Assembly (NCBI GenBank): GCA_951813085.1
Contig: OX638348.1
Location: 939,627-1,003,626 of the forward strand
DNA length: 64,000 nt
From: an uncultured Opitutaceae bacterium
GTDB taxonomy: Bacteria; Verrucomicrobiota; Verrucomicrobiia; Opitutales; Opitutaceae
Direction of reading: 5' to 3'
Shown: piece after piece, positions 48,328-59,200 of the stretch
How the letters are laid out: each line of letters opens with the position of its first letter
Position numbering within the stretch: position 1 is the stretch's first letter
Translations under genes and position numbers: made by a program
Notes under the pieces: generated by a model
Database searches by the model: none
What the model saw: only the letters and a program-made list of their open reading frames with translations
Told to the model about the DNA's origin: nothing

Positions 48328-48949
48328 GAGTAATCGGGATGGAAGGTCTGCTTCCCATGGTTGATAGGGTTCCCTGAAAGGGGTCGGGTCGTAATTCTTG
48401 CAGTTCCATTATATAATCCGTCTCTGTCTGTTATTACGTCTTGGTGGGATTAAATGACGTTAGGTCTTCCAACTACGCTTTACAAGCTACGAAGGACACG
48501 GTGACTTTTGACAAAAAGACGTAACTAGAAACTGTCATACCATTGAATGAGGTTGCAGCTCCCTATAGTGTCAGGCTGGGTGACTACCATTCCAAACGCT
48601 TATCGCGCGGTGCCCGTTTTTCATGAGAACGGATTTCGGTGCCGATAGTCTTGTATCTAGTTTATAAATGCGTGCCGATTTCAGGCGAATTGAAACCATT
48701 CATAAGCAGGTTTTATGCGTCGCCCGGTTTTTTGCGCTGGGGCATCCTGGGAGCGGGATTTGTAACTATTTGTTTAGCTGCATATTAACGACTGCTCAAT
48801 CACGGGTCTCCCCTTCGTAGCGGACTTTGTATCCGGATGATTTCCGAAATGGTATGGGTGTCTTCGAGTAGCAGTTCAGCGGGAAAGGATTTGGCTCAGC
48901 TTTGAGGTAGGTTCGTGGAGGTGGGGCATTTGGTATGGCGAAAGCTGAG
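48328..48949. other. Non-coding gap of 620 bases
   Basis: No convincing gene, RNA or repeat unit is seen between the ATPase fragment and the AbiE toxin. Base use looks like decayed coding DNA or plain spacer. It borders the deletion junction and the toxin-antitoxin pair, so it may be island debris. Confidence 0.5.
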
Positions 48950-49815
48950 TTAGCTTTTCTGCTCCAGTGAATCCCATATTATGGGTAAGTGTTCGCGGAT
49001 TTCTGCAAGGATCGTTGAGAAGTTTTCGTTGGTCGATTCGAGCTTGTTTCTCCTGAGAAACGCTTTCCATTGCGTCTGTTTTATCTCGGCGAATCCCTCT
49101 AGGAGGGAAGGAGGAGTGGTTTGTGGCAAGTCGGTTCGTCGGTGTGCAAAGGTAGCGATTACAGCTTCTTGCATGGTCTTGCTGTCGATGTCTTTTTTCG
49201 TAAGAAGAAATGGACATCGAAGAAGTCCTTCATGCGGCTGTTCTGTTCTCCAAGCATGACCATGGCTTCGAGCTTTTCCGCTATCACTGAATACATCGGG
49301 TAGGCGTTGATTTCTGGCCCGGGCAATTCGGCAATGAGACTTTGAATGCGTTTTGTATCCGGCGCTGGTATGACTGCGTCGCCGAATCCGATATCGATTT
49401 GCATAGGGATCCTGACGGTGCCGAGCTTTGTAATCAGCTTGATTCTGATGCCGTCATAAAACGCTTCTTCACGTATTGGGGCGGCTTTGATTGTGGAGGC
49501 ATCGAAGATCAGTCCATCTTCCTTTGCTGGCGTGCCCACAATCTCCTCGATTATTCTTTCTAGTAAATCGCAGTCGGCTGGACCGAAGCTGAGAAAATCA
49601 ATATCGCGGGTGGGGCGGTGCGTTTCATGGTTCCAGAAGTAGAAGAGAATGGCTCCTTTCAGTACGAAGGCGTTCGAGTGTTGGCTTTGGCTGAGACGAT
49701 AAAGCAGCCTTTCGATTGCGTAGCGTGATAAGACGAAGTCGAACGCTTCTCCATTTTCTTTGGATTTGTTTAGGAGGCGTTGTCTGATGGAAGCTACTAG
49801 ATTGCTTTTGCTCAT
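48950..49815 (-). pseudogene. AbiEii-type nucleotidyltransferase toxin, frameshifted
   Basis: Type IV toxin of the AbiE system, a nucleotidyltransferase-like protein. The N-terminal half has FVLKGAILFYFWNHETHRPTRDIDFLSFG, with the catalytic G-x-D-x-D equivalent in TRDIDFL, and MYSVIAEKLEAMVMLGEQNSRMKDFFDVHFFLRKK. After FFLRKK the frame runs into TSTARPCKKL and stops. The next frame carries DIDSKTMQEAVIATFAHRRTD to LPIIWDSLEQKS, the normal C-terminus. One extra A in a run of six (about 49195) explains it. Corrected length is about 288 residues. The start overlaps the antitoxin stop by four bases. Confidence 0.82.
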
Positions 49816-50423
49816 CCGAGTACGGTTTCCAGATAAGGCGATAGGGTGGTTGCGGCACTGCAGCTCTTGGCGATCTTGTTGATTTCAGCTATGGTGAAGC
49901 GTCCTTCTTTCCAACCTTCTTTGAGAGCTTCAATCGCTACGTCGATACCGATCGTGTTTCGGTACCGGAAGAGATCGACTACTGTCTTTGCGACGGAGTA
50001 GATCGCTACTTTGGTTCCTTCAATGGCGTGAGTCTCGACTCCTATTTCGTAGGCTGTGCCGGAAAACCTGACAACTTGAGTGGGAGGCGAGCTGTATGAG
50101 GGTTTTCTGGCTTTTCGGTCTATCGCTATCCAAACCTCGTGCGGACTCTGCGAGGTGAGGTCGTGGAATTTTAGGGCCGAGAGTAGGCAAATGCGAGCGC
50201 TTGGGGATTGTTTGGCGACTTGGACAAGCGACGCGTGTTCGGAGATGGGAGCGTTCGCCGAGGTGTAGAGGCCTCTGGATAGGCGCTCGATGTGTCCGGA
50301 CTTAACTGCGTTGCTGATGACCGTTCGCGAGTATCCCAGCGTCTCTAGCTCCGAACTTGTTAGGTTAGAGACGGACTGAAACTCTTTGGCGAGTTGTTCG
50401 GACTTCGTGAGGTTAGTTTGCAA
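49812..50423 (-). CDS. AbiEi-type antitoxin
   Basis: 203 residues: an N-terminal winged-helix domain (LETLGYSRTVISNAVKSGHIERLSRGLYTS) and the AbiEi core (ARICLLSALKFHDLTSQSPHEVWIAIDRKARKP, YSVAKTVVDLFRYRNTIGIDVAIEALKEGW). AbiEi antitoxins repress their own operon and counter AbiEii. Upstream, TTTGT-AAACA-ACAAA near 50455-50469 is a possible binding site. The gene is intact while its toxin is damaged, the expected order of loss. Confidence 0.88.
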   Translation of the reverse strand: MQTNLTKSEQLAKEFQSVSNLTSSELETLGYSRTVISNAVKSGHIERLSRGLYTSANAPISEHASLVQVAKQSPSARICLLSALKFHDLTSQSPHEVWIAIDRKARKPSYSSPPTQVVRFSGTAYEIGVETHAIEGTKVAIYSVAKTVVDLFRYRNTIGIDVAIEALKEGWKEGRFTIAEINKIAKSCSAATTLSPYLETVLG

Positions 50424-50525
50424 AGTGTCGGCTATTTATTGAGATGACCTACATTTTGTAAACAACAAACCGCTCCTCGTCTATCGGATCAGGAGCCTGC
50501 CTTGACCGTGTTTCGTCTACGCGCC

Positions 50526-51242
50526 CTAAAGCGCTCGTAGCTTTAGGTTGCGAAACTTAACCGCGTCGCCGTGCGCTTGAAGGACGATATGTCCTTTGGG
50601 AAGCGAACCAAATCCTGGATACTTGTTGAATTTGCTATTGGCAACCCGTTCCTTGAAATCGGCCGAATCCGTATCGTAAGAGCCCACCTTGGTATCGTTG
50701 TGGTAGACGACTACCGTGGTCCCTTTGGCGATGATCCGCGTTTCGTTCCAAGCGCCACGCTCGCGAAACGATTTTGTCTTTGCAGGATGAAGCGCGTAGA
50801 TGGCCCCGGCCGCATGGGTAAGTCCGACGGTTTCTATTTTGTTTTCCCGTTTGTTCATATGGAACTCGTTGTCGAGAACCTGGATTTCAACAGCGGAATG
50901 CCAGACCTTTTGGTGGTCTTCTGAAGCCCGAAAGAGAATTCCACTGTTACCTCCCTTTGAGATTTGCCATTCAACAACGAGTTCAAAGTCGCTATACTCT
51001 TTCTTCGTAAGCAGATCGGTCATGCCCTTCGTCGGCGTTAGAACCAGGCAGCCCTCTTGCACGGCCCATCCAGGATGCGCATCGTCGAGCTGGTAGCCGC
51101 GCCATCCGTCGATGCTCTTCCCATTGAAAAGAAGCGTCCAGCCATCGGCCTTTTCTTTATTCGTGAGACGATTGTTAACCGGCTCTGCCCAGGAAAAAGC
51201 GCCCATCAAGAACACGGCAAAGAGAACAAGGGGTATTTTCAT
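50526..51242 (-). CDS. Secreted DUF1080 protein
   Basis: 238 residues with a leader (MKIPLVLFAVFLMGAFSWA). The domain runs from GWTLLFNGKSIDGWRGYQ through GCLVLTPTKGMTDLLTKKEYSDFELVVEWQISKGGNSGILFRAS and VEIQVLDN to HIVLQAHGDAVKFRNLKLR, a complete single DUF1080. It lacks the insert seen in the pair at 12.3-14.4 kb and belongs to the more common short type. Possible 3-keto-sugar hydrolase; it stands alone. Confidence 0.87.
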   Translation of the reverse strand: MKIPLVLFAVFLMGAFSWAEPVNNRLTNKEKADGWTLLFNGKSIDGWRGYQLDDAHPGWAVQEGCLVLTPTKGMTDLLTKKEYSDFELVVEWQISKGGNSGILFRASEDHQKVWHSAVEIQVLDNEFHMNKRENKIETVGLTHAAGAIYALHPAKTKSFRERGAWNETRIIAKGTTVVVYHNDTKVGSYDTDSADFKERVANSKFNKYPGFGSLPKGHIVLQAHGDAVKFRNLKLRAL

Positions 51243-51455
51243 GGGGTCGACAATATGACCGCATCGAAATCTGTCACTCCCAATTTAAGCGGATCATTTG
51301 ACAGTGCAGTGTACCTCGTGGGAAAGGTAGAAATGGGTCGGTTCTTAAAGGGTTGCTGATCTAGAGCCTGCGTCAAATGGCTGCGTCGCGGGCCGGTGGC
51401 TTCTTCTCTACTATAGCTTTGCCTTTTCCCGAGGGAGTGTTGTTATCCTTAGGCT

Positions 51456-52916
51456 ATGACCAAATTACTCCATCTGACTATGGCTGCTTTCGTGGGAGTG
51501 GCGCTTTTTTCGACTCAGGCTTCCGCTCAAGGGGACAATTCGCATACGCCCATCGTGAACGAGAGCCCCGATCAGCCAAATATCCTATGGATATACATCG
51601 AGGACACCAACGCTTGGATGAGTTGCTATGGCGATACGGTAGTAGAAACGCCCAATATCGATCAACTCGCATCTGAAGGAGTCCGCTTCGACCGCGCCTA
51701 TATGACCTCGGGCGTTTGCTCGCCGACCCGCTCGGCCATCATCACCGGCATGTACCAAACCTCCATAGGCGCCCACGAGCACTACAGCTCATTTTCGGTC
51801 TGGAGAGGAAACGTGATGGAAGTATGGGAACCGAATCACATTGGAGTGAAGACGATATCTGAGATCATGCAGGCATCCAACTACTACACGTTCAATGAAG
51901 GGAAATTCCACTACAATTTCGTATTTGATCCGGACGAGCTCTATCACCGCCACGGAGCCAATGGATACAAGGGCGCGAAAGACGGAACGGAGTGGAGCGG
52001 CCGTAAACCAGGGCAGCCCTTCTTCGGCCAGATACAACTGGTCGGTGGAAAATACCGCAATCCAAAGAAAGTCGTTGAAATTGATGACGTACCGGTTCCC
52101 GCTATTTATCCCGACCATCCGGTCATTCGGTACGCTATCGCCAATCACTATAACACCATCCTAGAGCTGGATCGCGAGCTGGGGGAAATAGTGGACGGGT
52201 TGAAGCGAGACGGGCTCTACGACAACACGGTGATCTTTTTCTTTTCCGATCACGGCAGCCTGATGCCGCGTAGCAAACAGTTCTTATATGAGGAAGGAAT
52301 TCGTGTGCCGTTCATCCTAAAAGGACCGAACGTCCCGGTGGGCAAGGTTCGCAAGGACTTGGTCAGCGGGATCGATATATCGGCAACCACTCTGGCCTTC
52401 GCTAATATAAACGTCCCTGACAATATGCATGGCATGAACATGATGGCGGAAGATTTTCATCGTGACTACATATTGGCAGCGCGGGACCGATGCGACTTCA
52501 CCATCGATCGCATCCGCGCCATAAATACAGGACGCTACAAGTATATCCGAAATTTCATGACGGACAAGCCGTACATGCAACCCAACTACCGTACCAATTC
52601 CCCCCTGATGCAACACATGCATAATGAGTATGAAGCGGGAAATTTGAACGAAACGCAGGCTCGATTTTTCGGTCCGGAGCGTCCTGCCGAAGAGCTGTAT
52701 GACTTGCAGAACGATCCTGGAGAAACGAACAATCTAGTCCATTCCCACCATCGCAAGCACGCCATCCAACTAGCCAAGCACCGCGACATTCTCTATCGTT
52801 GGATCATCGAGACTGACGACAAGGGCCGCTTCCCAGAATCGGACAATGCGTTGCGGGCCGTTATCGATCGTTGGGGAGAAGACGCAGTGAACAAGGAATA
52901 CAAACGGGTGCGCTGA
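51456..52916 (+). CDS. Secreted sulfatase
   Basis: 486 residues, intact. The leader LTMAAFVGVALFSTQASAQG is cleaved after AQ. Metal site NILWIYIEDTNAWMSCYGD, formylglycine motif TSGVCSPTRSAIITGMY with Cys88, and the second site FFFSDHGSLMPRSKQFLYEEGIRVPFI. This is the type with Cys-Ser-Pro-Thr-Arg, whose Cys is converted by formylglycine-generating enzyme or an anaerobic maturase. The agarase-like gene follows 97 bases on. Likely removes sulfate from the same glycan. Confidence 0.92.
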   Translation: MTKLLHLTMAAFVGVALFSTQASAQGDNSHTPIVNESPDQPNILWIYIEDTNAWMSCYGDTVVETPNIDQLASEGVRFDRAYMTSGVCSPTRSAIITGMYQTSIGAHEHYSSFSVWRGNVMEVWEPNHIGVKTISEIMQASNYYTFNEGKFHYNFVFDPDELYHRHGANGYKGAKDGTEWSGRKPGQPFFGQIQLVGGKYRNPKKVVEIDDVPVPAIYPDHPVIRYAIANHYNTILELDRELGEIVDGLKRDGLYDNTVIFFFSDHGSLMPRSKQFLYEEGIRVPFILKGPNVPVGKVRKDLVSGIDISATTLAFANINVPDNMHGMNMMAEDFHRDYILAARDRCDFTIDRIRAINTGRYKYIRNFMTDKPYMQPNYRTNSPLMQHMHNEYEAGNLNETQARFFGPERPAEELYDLQNDPGETNNLVHSHHRKHAIQLAKHRDILYRWIIETDDKGRFPESDNALRAVIDRWGEDAVNKEYKRVR

Positions 52917-52939
52917 TCGAGTTTCGCTTTTGGATAGAT

Positions 52940-52958
52940 CGCCCGCTACCTTAATTGC
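52940..52958 (+). promoter_or_regulatory. 19-bp upstream element shared with 9153-9171
   Basis: CGCCCGCTACCTTAATTGC, identical to the element before the TctA gene, stands about 55 bases before the agarase-like start. TATACT follows at 52993, a possible -10 box. Confidence 0.45.
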
Positions 52959-53013
52959 TTCGAGGCTTGACCGGGGTAATTTCTGAAAACGACTATACTA
53001 TCCCTGTTAAAAT

Positions 53014-54447
53014 ATGAATCGAAGAAGCGCCCTAAAGACCATCGCTCTCGCTGCTGCCAGTGGCGGAATCTTCTCAAAACTGAACGCAGTGGACGCGTCA
53101 TCGTTCGACAAATATGGTGGTTGGAAGGGCAAGACCTTCGAGGCCACCGGCTTCTTTCGGACACAGCATGACGGTACGCGCTGGTGGTTCGTAACTCCGG
53201 AGGGCAATGCGTTTCTCAGCTTTGGAATCAATCATATCCACTTGAATTTCTGGCGATCGAAGCACAACGCGGCAGCTTGGCAAAAGATCTTCGGAATCGA
53301 GAACATTTGGGAGAATACGCAGTTTCATCCCGCCGTGCGCGACTGGTGTATACAAGCTTGCCAAGACTATGGCTTCAACACCATCGGAGTGCATAATCAA
53401 CTGAGCGTGATCAATCACCCGTCCCCAAAGCTTCCTTACATGCAGCCGTTTCGGGTCATTGGTATACCGCATTGGTACAACGAGATTCCTGACGAGAATT
53501 TCGTGGATGTATTCGCCAAGGAATTCGAAATGAAATGCGATACGATGGCCAAGGAAATCATCCTTCCAGTCAAAGACGATCCCTATCTGTTGGGATACAG
53601 CATGAATGACTGCCCCCTCTTCACGGAGGAGGATTGCCGCGAACGCACTGATGTTATCGGTGGGAAACGGCGCGCTCTGCGTAGCAAGGGTTGGCCGCGT
53701 CGCTTGCGCAACTTGGGTTCCGGCGCTCAGGGCAAGCAAGCTTATGTGCAGCTGATGAAAGATCTGTACCGAGGCCGTATCAAGGATTTCAACGTCACGT
53801 ACGGTACGGAATTCCGTTCCTTCGATGCGCTCGCATCCGCGCAGGACTGGCGTTTGGATACGGAACTTTCCAATGCTAACGAAACGCGGGACAATGTCGA
53901 ATTCCTGCTTATCGTCGTGGATCGGTATTACAAGACAGCATCCGACGCGATTCGCCGCTATGATCCGAATCATCTCTTCGTTGGTGACAAGCTTAATGCG
54001 AATACGGATGCGGTGGATACGGTCCTCAAAGTGACCAGCAAGTATACCGACGTTCTATTTTACCAGATGTACGGCCGCTATGAGGTACAGGAGTGGGGAT
54101 TGGATCGCTGGTCAAAGCTTGTAGATCAACCTGTCGTCAATGGGGACTCGGCCTACACACAGGTCACCGATACCATGCCGCATCCCTTCGGTCCGATCGC
54201 TAAGTCGGTGGATGAGCGTATCGAATGGAACAATACATTTTTTGAAAAAACGTTCGCCCGGCCGGAATTCATCGGTTGGCACTACTGCGGACTGGTCGAT
54301 GCCGACAATAATTTCCCTGTGCATGGGAGGCAATGGCGGCAGCACTCCGGATTGATGGATACCTACGGCAAGGAATACCCGGGAGTAAAGGAAGCCATCA
54401 AGACGCGAGCGGATAGGCTCTACCAGATCGCTACCGGCGATGCGTAG
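53014..54447 (+). CDS. Agarase-like glycoside hydrolase with Tat leader
   Basis: 477 residues and the only intact copy of three in the window. Leader MNRRSALKTIALAAASGGIF, then the family block TGFFRTQHDGTRWWFVTPEGNAFLSFGINHIH. Barrel parts are DDPYLLGYSMNDCPLF, YGTEFRSFDALA, ASDAIRRYDPNHLFVGDKLNANTDAVD and FIGWHYCGLVDADN. The Asn-Asp after GYSM and the late His-Tyr fit a retaining clan-A barrel, but the catalytic pair was not proven by eye. Likely cleaves a sulfated galactan; the sulfatase before it supports that. Confidence 0.8.
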   Translation: MNRRSALKTIALAAASGGIFSKLNAVDASSFDKYGGWKGKTFEATGFFRTQHDGTRWWFVTPEGNAFLSFGINHIHLNFWRSKHNAAAWQKIFGIENIWENTQFHPAVRDWCIQACQDYGFNTIGVHNQLSVINHPSPKLPYMQPFRVIGIPHWYNEIPDENFVDVFAKEFEMKCDTMAKEIILPVKDDPYLLGYSMNDCPLFTEEDCRERTDVIGGKRRALRSKGWPRRLRNLGSGAQGKQAYVQLMKDLYRGRIKDFNVTYGTEFRSFDALASAQDWRLDTELSNANETRDNVEFLLIVVDRYYKTASDAIRRYDPNHLFVGDKLNANTDAVDTVLKVTSKYTDVLFYQMYGRYEVQEWGLDRWSKLVDQPVVNGDSAYTQVTDTMPHPFGPIAKSVDERIEWNNTFFEKTFARPEFIGWHYCGLVDADNNFPVHGRQWRQHSGLMDTYGKEYPGVKEAIKTRADRLYQIATGDA

Positions 54448-54465
54448 AGGTCACGCCTGGCTCTT

Positions 54466-54538
54466 CTATTCTTCCGGCGTCAGCCGTAGGATCATGCGGT
54501 GGCCGATGAGGGCGGTGAATCCACTATAGAGGCGCGAT
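54466..54538 (-). pseudogene. 3' fragment of a second PQQ sugar dehydrogenase
   Basis: On the minus strand the DNA reads LYSGFTALIGHRMILRLTPEE and stop, close to the end of the dehydrogenase at 59570, IYVLIDRRGMILRLTPDK. DNA identity is strongest over TTCCGGCGTCAGCCG. Nothing of the rest of the gene precedes it; the damaged metallophosphatase starts at once. It is a leftover of a lost or recombined paralogue. Confidence 0.55.
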
Positions 54539-55271
54539 TTAGGTCACTACTATAGGCTCGTGCGACTGGGTCGCGGCGACGGAGTGGGCTTGAAGTGTTG
54601 TTTGAATTTTGCCGAGTCGAATGCCCGCCCATCCTTGCTGTGTGGTGTGGGTGACACCTCCTCCCTTGCGGGGGCGAGTATCCAATTCATCGATAAATGT
54701 ATGGGAATGGCCGCCAAGAAGTATGTCTATGCCTTCGATGCGTTCTGGGATGACCTGGTCGCAAAGATAGTCGTCTCCGTAGTAGTCTTTAGGATAGCCA
54801 ACGTGGGAGAGGCAGACGATCAGATTGCATCCCTCGCGCTTGAGCTCATCAATCGCGGTTGCTCGAAATCCACGGAAACTCCGACTGAGCCATTGACTTT
54901 GAGAGCGAGTCAACGCCGCTGTCGAACTCGTGGTTTCCTATGGCGCAGGCTTCGTAGCCCATGCGGTTCATGACTTCGACCTCAACCTGGCCCTTGTACA
55001 GATTGTAGTAGGGGGTCCCTTGAAAAACGTCGCCACTGTCGACTGTTAGGGTGAACTCGGATTCATTCCGGATTCGATCGATAACCGTTTTGCGGCGAGA
55101 CACACCTCCCAGGCCTTGATTTCGTCCTCCGTCCATCGGAAACGGGTCGATGCGAGAATAGGTGTCGTTCGTATGTAAAATCGTGATACGATTCGATTTT
55201 AGTCGAGCGAATACATCGCTAAGCAAGGTCAATCCGACTCCCGCGGTTCCAATGAACTTTCTCCGATTCAT
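54539..55271 (-). pseudogene. Metallophosphatase (5'-nucleotidase N-domain), internal deletion
   Basis: The first part has a Tat leader (MNRRKFIGTAGVGLTLLS) and the calcineurin-type metal sites ITILHTNDTYSRI, LTVDSGDVFQGTP and ACAIGNHEFDSG. It stops after SEFPWISSNRD. A second frame carries ATAIDELKREGCNLIVCLSHVGYPKD and DILLGGHSHTFIDELDTR, the rest of the fold. Fifty or more residues between them are missing, so this is a deletion with a frame change near 54868. The gene is dead unless the assembly is wrong. The partner C-domain gene lies upstream, overlapping by four bases. Confidence 0.78.
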
Positions 55272-56062
55272 CTGGTGATTCTGGTCCTTCCGTCACCTTC
55301 GTTTTTCAAGGCGATTCCGTTTTTGTGGAGCCGCTTCATGTATTCGATCATCGCATCCCTCTGCCGCACACTGGACTGGATTACTGCGATCATCTCTTCT
55401 TTCGGATAAGAACGCGTATCGGAGAGAAATAGGTAGTCGATTGTGACGATTTTGTATTTCTGGTCGTCGCGGACAGCCTGGGAGTTCGCCTTTAGGCTGA
55501 GTACTTTGCCTTCATCGTCGAATTCGATTTCGAGACCGCTTTGCGGCCAGCCGCCTGAGCGAGCGAGTGCCCCGGCGATTTTTCTTAGTTGATCTCCCTT
55601 CATTTCAAGGAGGACCAGGAAGTTCTCAAAGGGCGACAACTCGGCCATGGACCCCACGGTTATAGGCCCTTTTTCCAAGTCAATCCTCAGTCCTCCATAG
55701 TTGGTGAATGCGGCGTCGATTTCAGTTTCAAACACTTCGCTCCCAATGATGCGAAGGGAGTCGGCCGCAAAATTCGCCACCCCGTTCTCGGGTTTCGTTC
55801 TCACTTTCAAGGGTTCCGCCGCTTGGCCGATCACTTCCGAGCTGCATTTCTCCACTCCCACCCGAAAGGGCGAAAGAAAGTCGTCCAAGCTCCGGTCTGA
55901 GTGGGCGTCATTGCCGATGCCTTCCGAAAGGAATACGATGGATTCTGCTTGCGATTCATTGGCGCCAGCTCCGAGCCAGACGACGATGGAGAAGACTACC
56001 AGTATGCTGATCTTAAAGCGGCGCACGCTTTCACTATCTTCGAATATCGTATGATGAATCAA
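55268..56062 (-). CDS. 5'-nucleotidase C-terminal domain protein, stand-alone
   Basis: 264 residues: a leader (KISILVVFSIVVWLGAGANESQA), then the UshA-type C-domain, LKVRTKPENGVANFAADSLRI, IDAAFTNYGGLRIDLEKGPITVGSMAELSPFENFLVLLEMKG and YKIVTIDYLFLSD. In UshA this domain binds the substrate's base and lies on the same chain as the metal site. Here, as in several Bacteroidota, the two halves are separate genes in tandem. The N-domain gene is damaged, so this protein may be idle. Confidence 0.8.
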   Translation of the reverse strand: MIHHTIFEDSESVRRFKISILVVFSIVVWLGAGANESQAESIVFLSEGIGNDAHSDRSLDDFLSPFRVGVEKCSSEVIGQAAEPLKVRTKPENGVANFAADSLRIIGSEVFETEIDAAFTNYGGLRIDLEKGPITVGSMAELSPFENFLVLLEMKGDQLRKIAGALARSGGWPQSGLEIEFDDEGKVLSLKANSQAVRDDQKYKIVTIDYLFLSDTRSYPKEEMIAVIQSSVRQRDAMIEYMKRLHKNGIALKNEGDGRTRITR

Positions 56063-56292
56063 GCGTTTCGAGCATAGTTTCCGAAGTGTAACATGCGGCT
56101 ACTGCGCTTGGCTGATTGGATCAGATTTGGGCAATATATGTTACCAGGACGTGTCCATTGCGCAAAGATAAGGTTAACAGGTAGGCGCTGCATTGACCTC
56201 TCGAAACGCGTATATTCAATCAAGGTTTTCTTAGATCGAAAATCTAACGATCTGGGATATTACGGCTCGGAAAAATCAAACTATAACAATCT

Positions 56293-59200
56293 ATGAAAAA
56301 TTATATACTGAAATCAAAAAAAATATATCGATTGATCGTTTACGTCTCGATGATTGCGTCGATATTGGCGCCTGCCTCGTTTGGCCAGGGTATAACGTCT
56401 TCTGCTGTAAAGGGTAAAGTGGCGGATTCATCGGGTGGTGGTATTCCTGGAGTCGAAGTCACCATCACACACGTCCCTACGGGAAGTGCGCAAATTATAA
56501 GTACAAATAGCTCGGGTCGTTATGCATTCCGAGGATTGCAGGTTGGCGGACCCTATGAAATCGTCGCTCGGTCGACAGGGTACGAGTCGCAAGGAGTGAA
56601 AGAAATATTCCTTGAGTTAAGCCGAACCCACGACGCGAATTTCTCCATGAAGAACAGCGACATTGTCGAGCTAGAGAGCTTTACGGTAACCGGGGACGAC
56701 GACGCTTTGTTCAATTTCAATTCGTCCGGTGTCGGGTCGGTTCTAGGAGAGGATTCCATACTGACGGCCCCGAAGGCGAACCGCTCGTTTAACGATATTG
56801 CTCGCTTGGATCCGCGCGTGGTCGTGACCGATGCGAGCAGAGGCGCTGGCAGTATTTCCGCAGCAGGACAGCACATCAAGATGAACAGCTTCCAGATCGA
56901 CGGAGTTCGCATCAATGATCAGTTTGGGCTCGGATCCGACGGCAGTCCAGCGCTGGCAAATCCCATATCGCTGGATACGATCGGCGAGATCGCTGTCGAG
57001 ATCTCGCCTTACGACGTACGACAATCGGGCTTCACTGGAGCATCGATTAATCCGGTTACCAAAGGCGGCTCGAACTACTTCTCCGGCTCGATCTACCACT
57101 ATTTTGAAAACGAGGACACCAGAGGGTCGAACCCGATCTCGGGTCTGGACGATGTTTTCGATGAAACCACTTCGGGGATCATGCTCGGAGGCCCGATCAT
57201 TAAGGATAAGCTGTTCTTCTTCACTTCCTACGAGGAGCTTGAGCGGAACACGTCGGGCCCGACTCCTGGATTCACGCCAGACCCAGCGGAGTTGGATCGG
57301 ACGATCCAGTTCATTCAGAGCGAGTATGGGTTTGATCCAGGGACTTGGAGATTGGCGGATGGCTCGACGGTTGCCCTCTCGGACGAAAAGTCACTCCTGA
57401 AATTGGACTACATCATGAACTCGAATCACCGCGCGTCGCTGCGATGGAACAAGACCGAGGGAAATCAGCCTCAGTTTTTCAGAGTTCGACGATTTCTCGT
57501 CTTCCCAGCCGGAAACTAATCTCACCTCGCATTGGTACACGGACAAGCGCAAGAACGAGTCCTGGGTGTTCCAGCTCTTCTCGAACTGGGGGGAGAACTG
57601 GAAAACTGAATTTCGATGGGGCCGTTCGGATTTCGACAGCACTCCGACCAACCCCAATGTCTTTCCGGAAATCGTGATCGACGACTTCCCGGGAACCACG
57701 CGTAGTGGAGAGCCCACGACACGCGGCGAATTGTTTTTCGGGCGGGACGACTCGCGCCATTCGAATGAACTATTCACCGATGTGAACAATCTATACTTGG
57801 CGGCCGACTACTTTTCCGGCGACCACACTCTGACGTTCGGCATCGACCAGGAGGAGTCGAAGTTTACCAACCTCTTCCTCTAGCAGACCTTCGCGGAGAT
57901 GACTTTTTTCGGGTTGGACAACTTCTACAATGACAGCATCGGCACCTTCCGTAGGTCCGTTGGCGTCGAAGGCATCCCCTCGCGGCGGAGTCGGACTTCA
58001 CGACTACAGGCATATTCGTGCAGGATAGCTGGGATGTGAGCGACAAGCTCAATGTCACCTTCGGATTGAGGTTTGACAAGGTGTCCACGTCCCGGCCGAT
58101 CCCCGAGAACCCGGGCCGGAATGGACAGACATTCGAGGAAATATTCGGTACTCCGAATACGAATACACTCGACGGAGCCGACCTGATCGCGCCGCGGGTA
58201 AGTTTCAAGTACGAAATCGGCGAGGACAAGCTCGCGACGCTTTCCGGTGGTGTTGGTCTGTTCATGGGTCGCAGTCCGTGGGTTTGGGTCTCGAACGCAT
58301 ATTCCAACACAGGCGTGAACAACACGGACATCTTCTCACCCCCATCGGGAAACAACCGAGCTGACGGCGGAGGCCTTCAAGGATACCTTGCGAACGATTT
58401 CGATCCTGAAAATCCGGTCCTTTTTGTGCCTCAAAGCGAATTGGGCTCAGGGCGATCGACCATCGCGCTCCTTGCTCCTGACTTCGAACTTCCAGCGATT
58501 TGGAAGGCGAATCTCAACTACGAGCGTCGGCTTAGCAGCGAGAGCTCCTGGACCGCTTACGGGGAAGCGCTTTTGACGAAGGGCAAGACTCAAATCTACA
58601 CCAGCAACCTCAATCTCCGCGAAATCGGAGCCACGCCCGACGGGCGGACGCGTTTCGCAGGGTCGCTGCGGACGGCGAGCAATGGCAATTCGGAATTCTA
58701 CAACGACGTCTACCAGCTCAACAACGCGAGCGAAGGGGAGAGCACGAACCTGACGCTCGGGATGCGCCGTAGCCCGAAAGACAGTTGGGACGCGGACTTC
58801 AGCTATACCTACGCGGATTCCAAGGATATCTCGAATCAAGGAAGCTCAACCGCCTGGTCCAATTTCGCTGGCAATCCGATATTCAATCAGAAAACTCTTG
58901 AGCTCGGCACCTCCGCCTATGAGACGAAGCACAGGGTGCTCGCCCGATTCGGCTACGATCTGGAGCTCCGGAAAAATTGGAATACCCATTTCGACCTAGT
59001 CTATATTGGGAAGAGCGGGCAGAACTTTAGCCTGCTATTCGACAACGATCTGTTCTACGTGCCGATGGACACGAGCGATCCGATTATCGATATGGAGAAC
59101 ACCGATCCCGCGGAGTTGGCGGCTATGTTCGAGTTTTTGGACTCAGTTGGCGCTCCTAGAGGAACGACAGTTGCTCGCAATAGCCTCAAAACGCAGTGGA

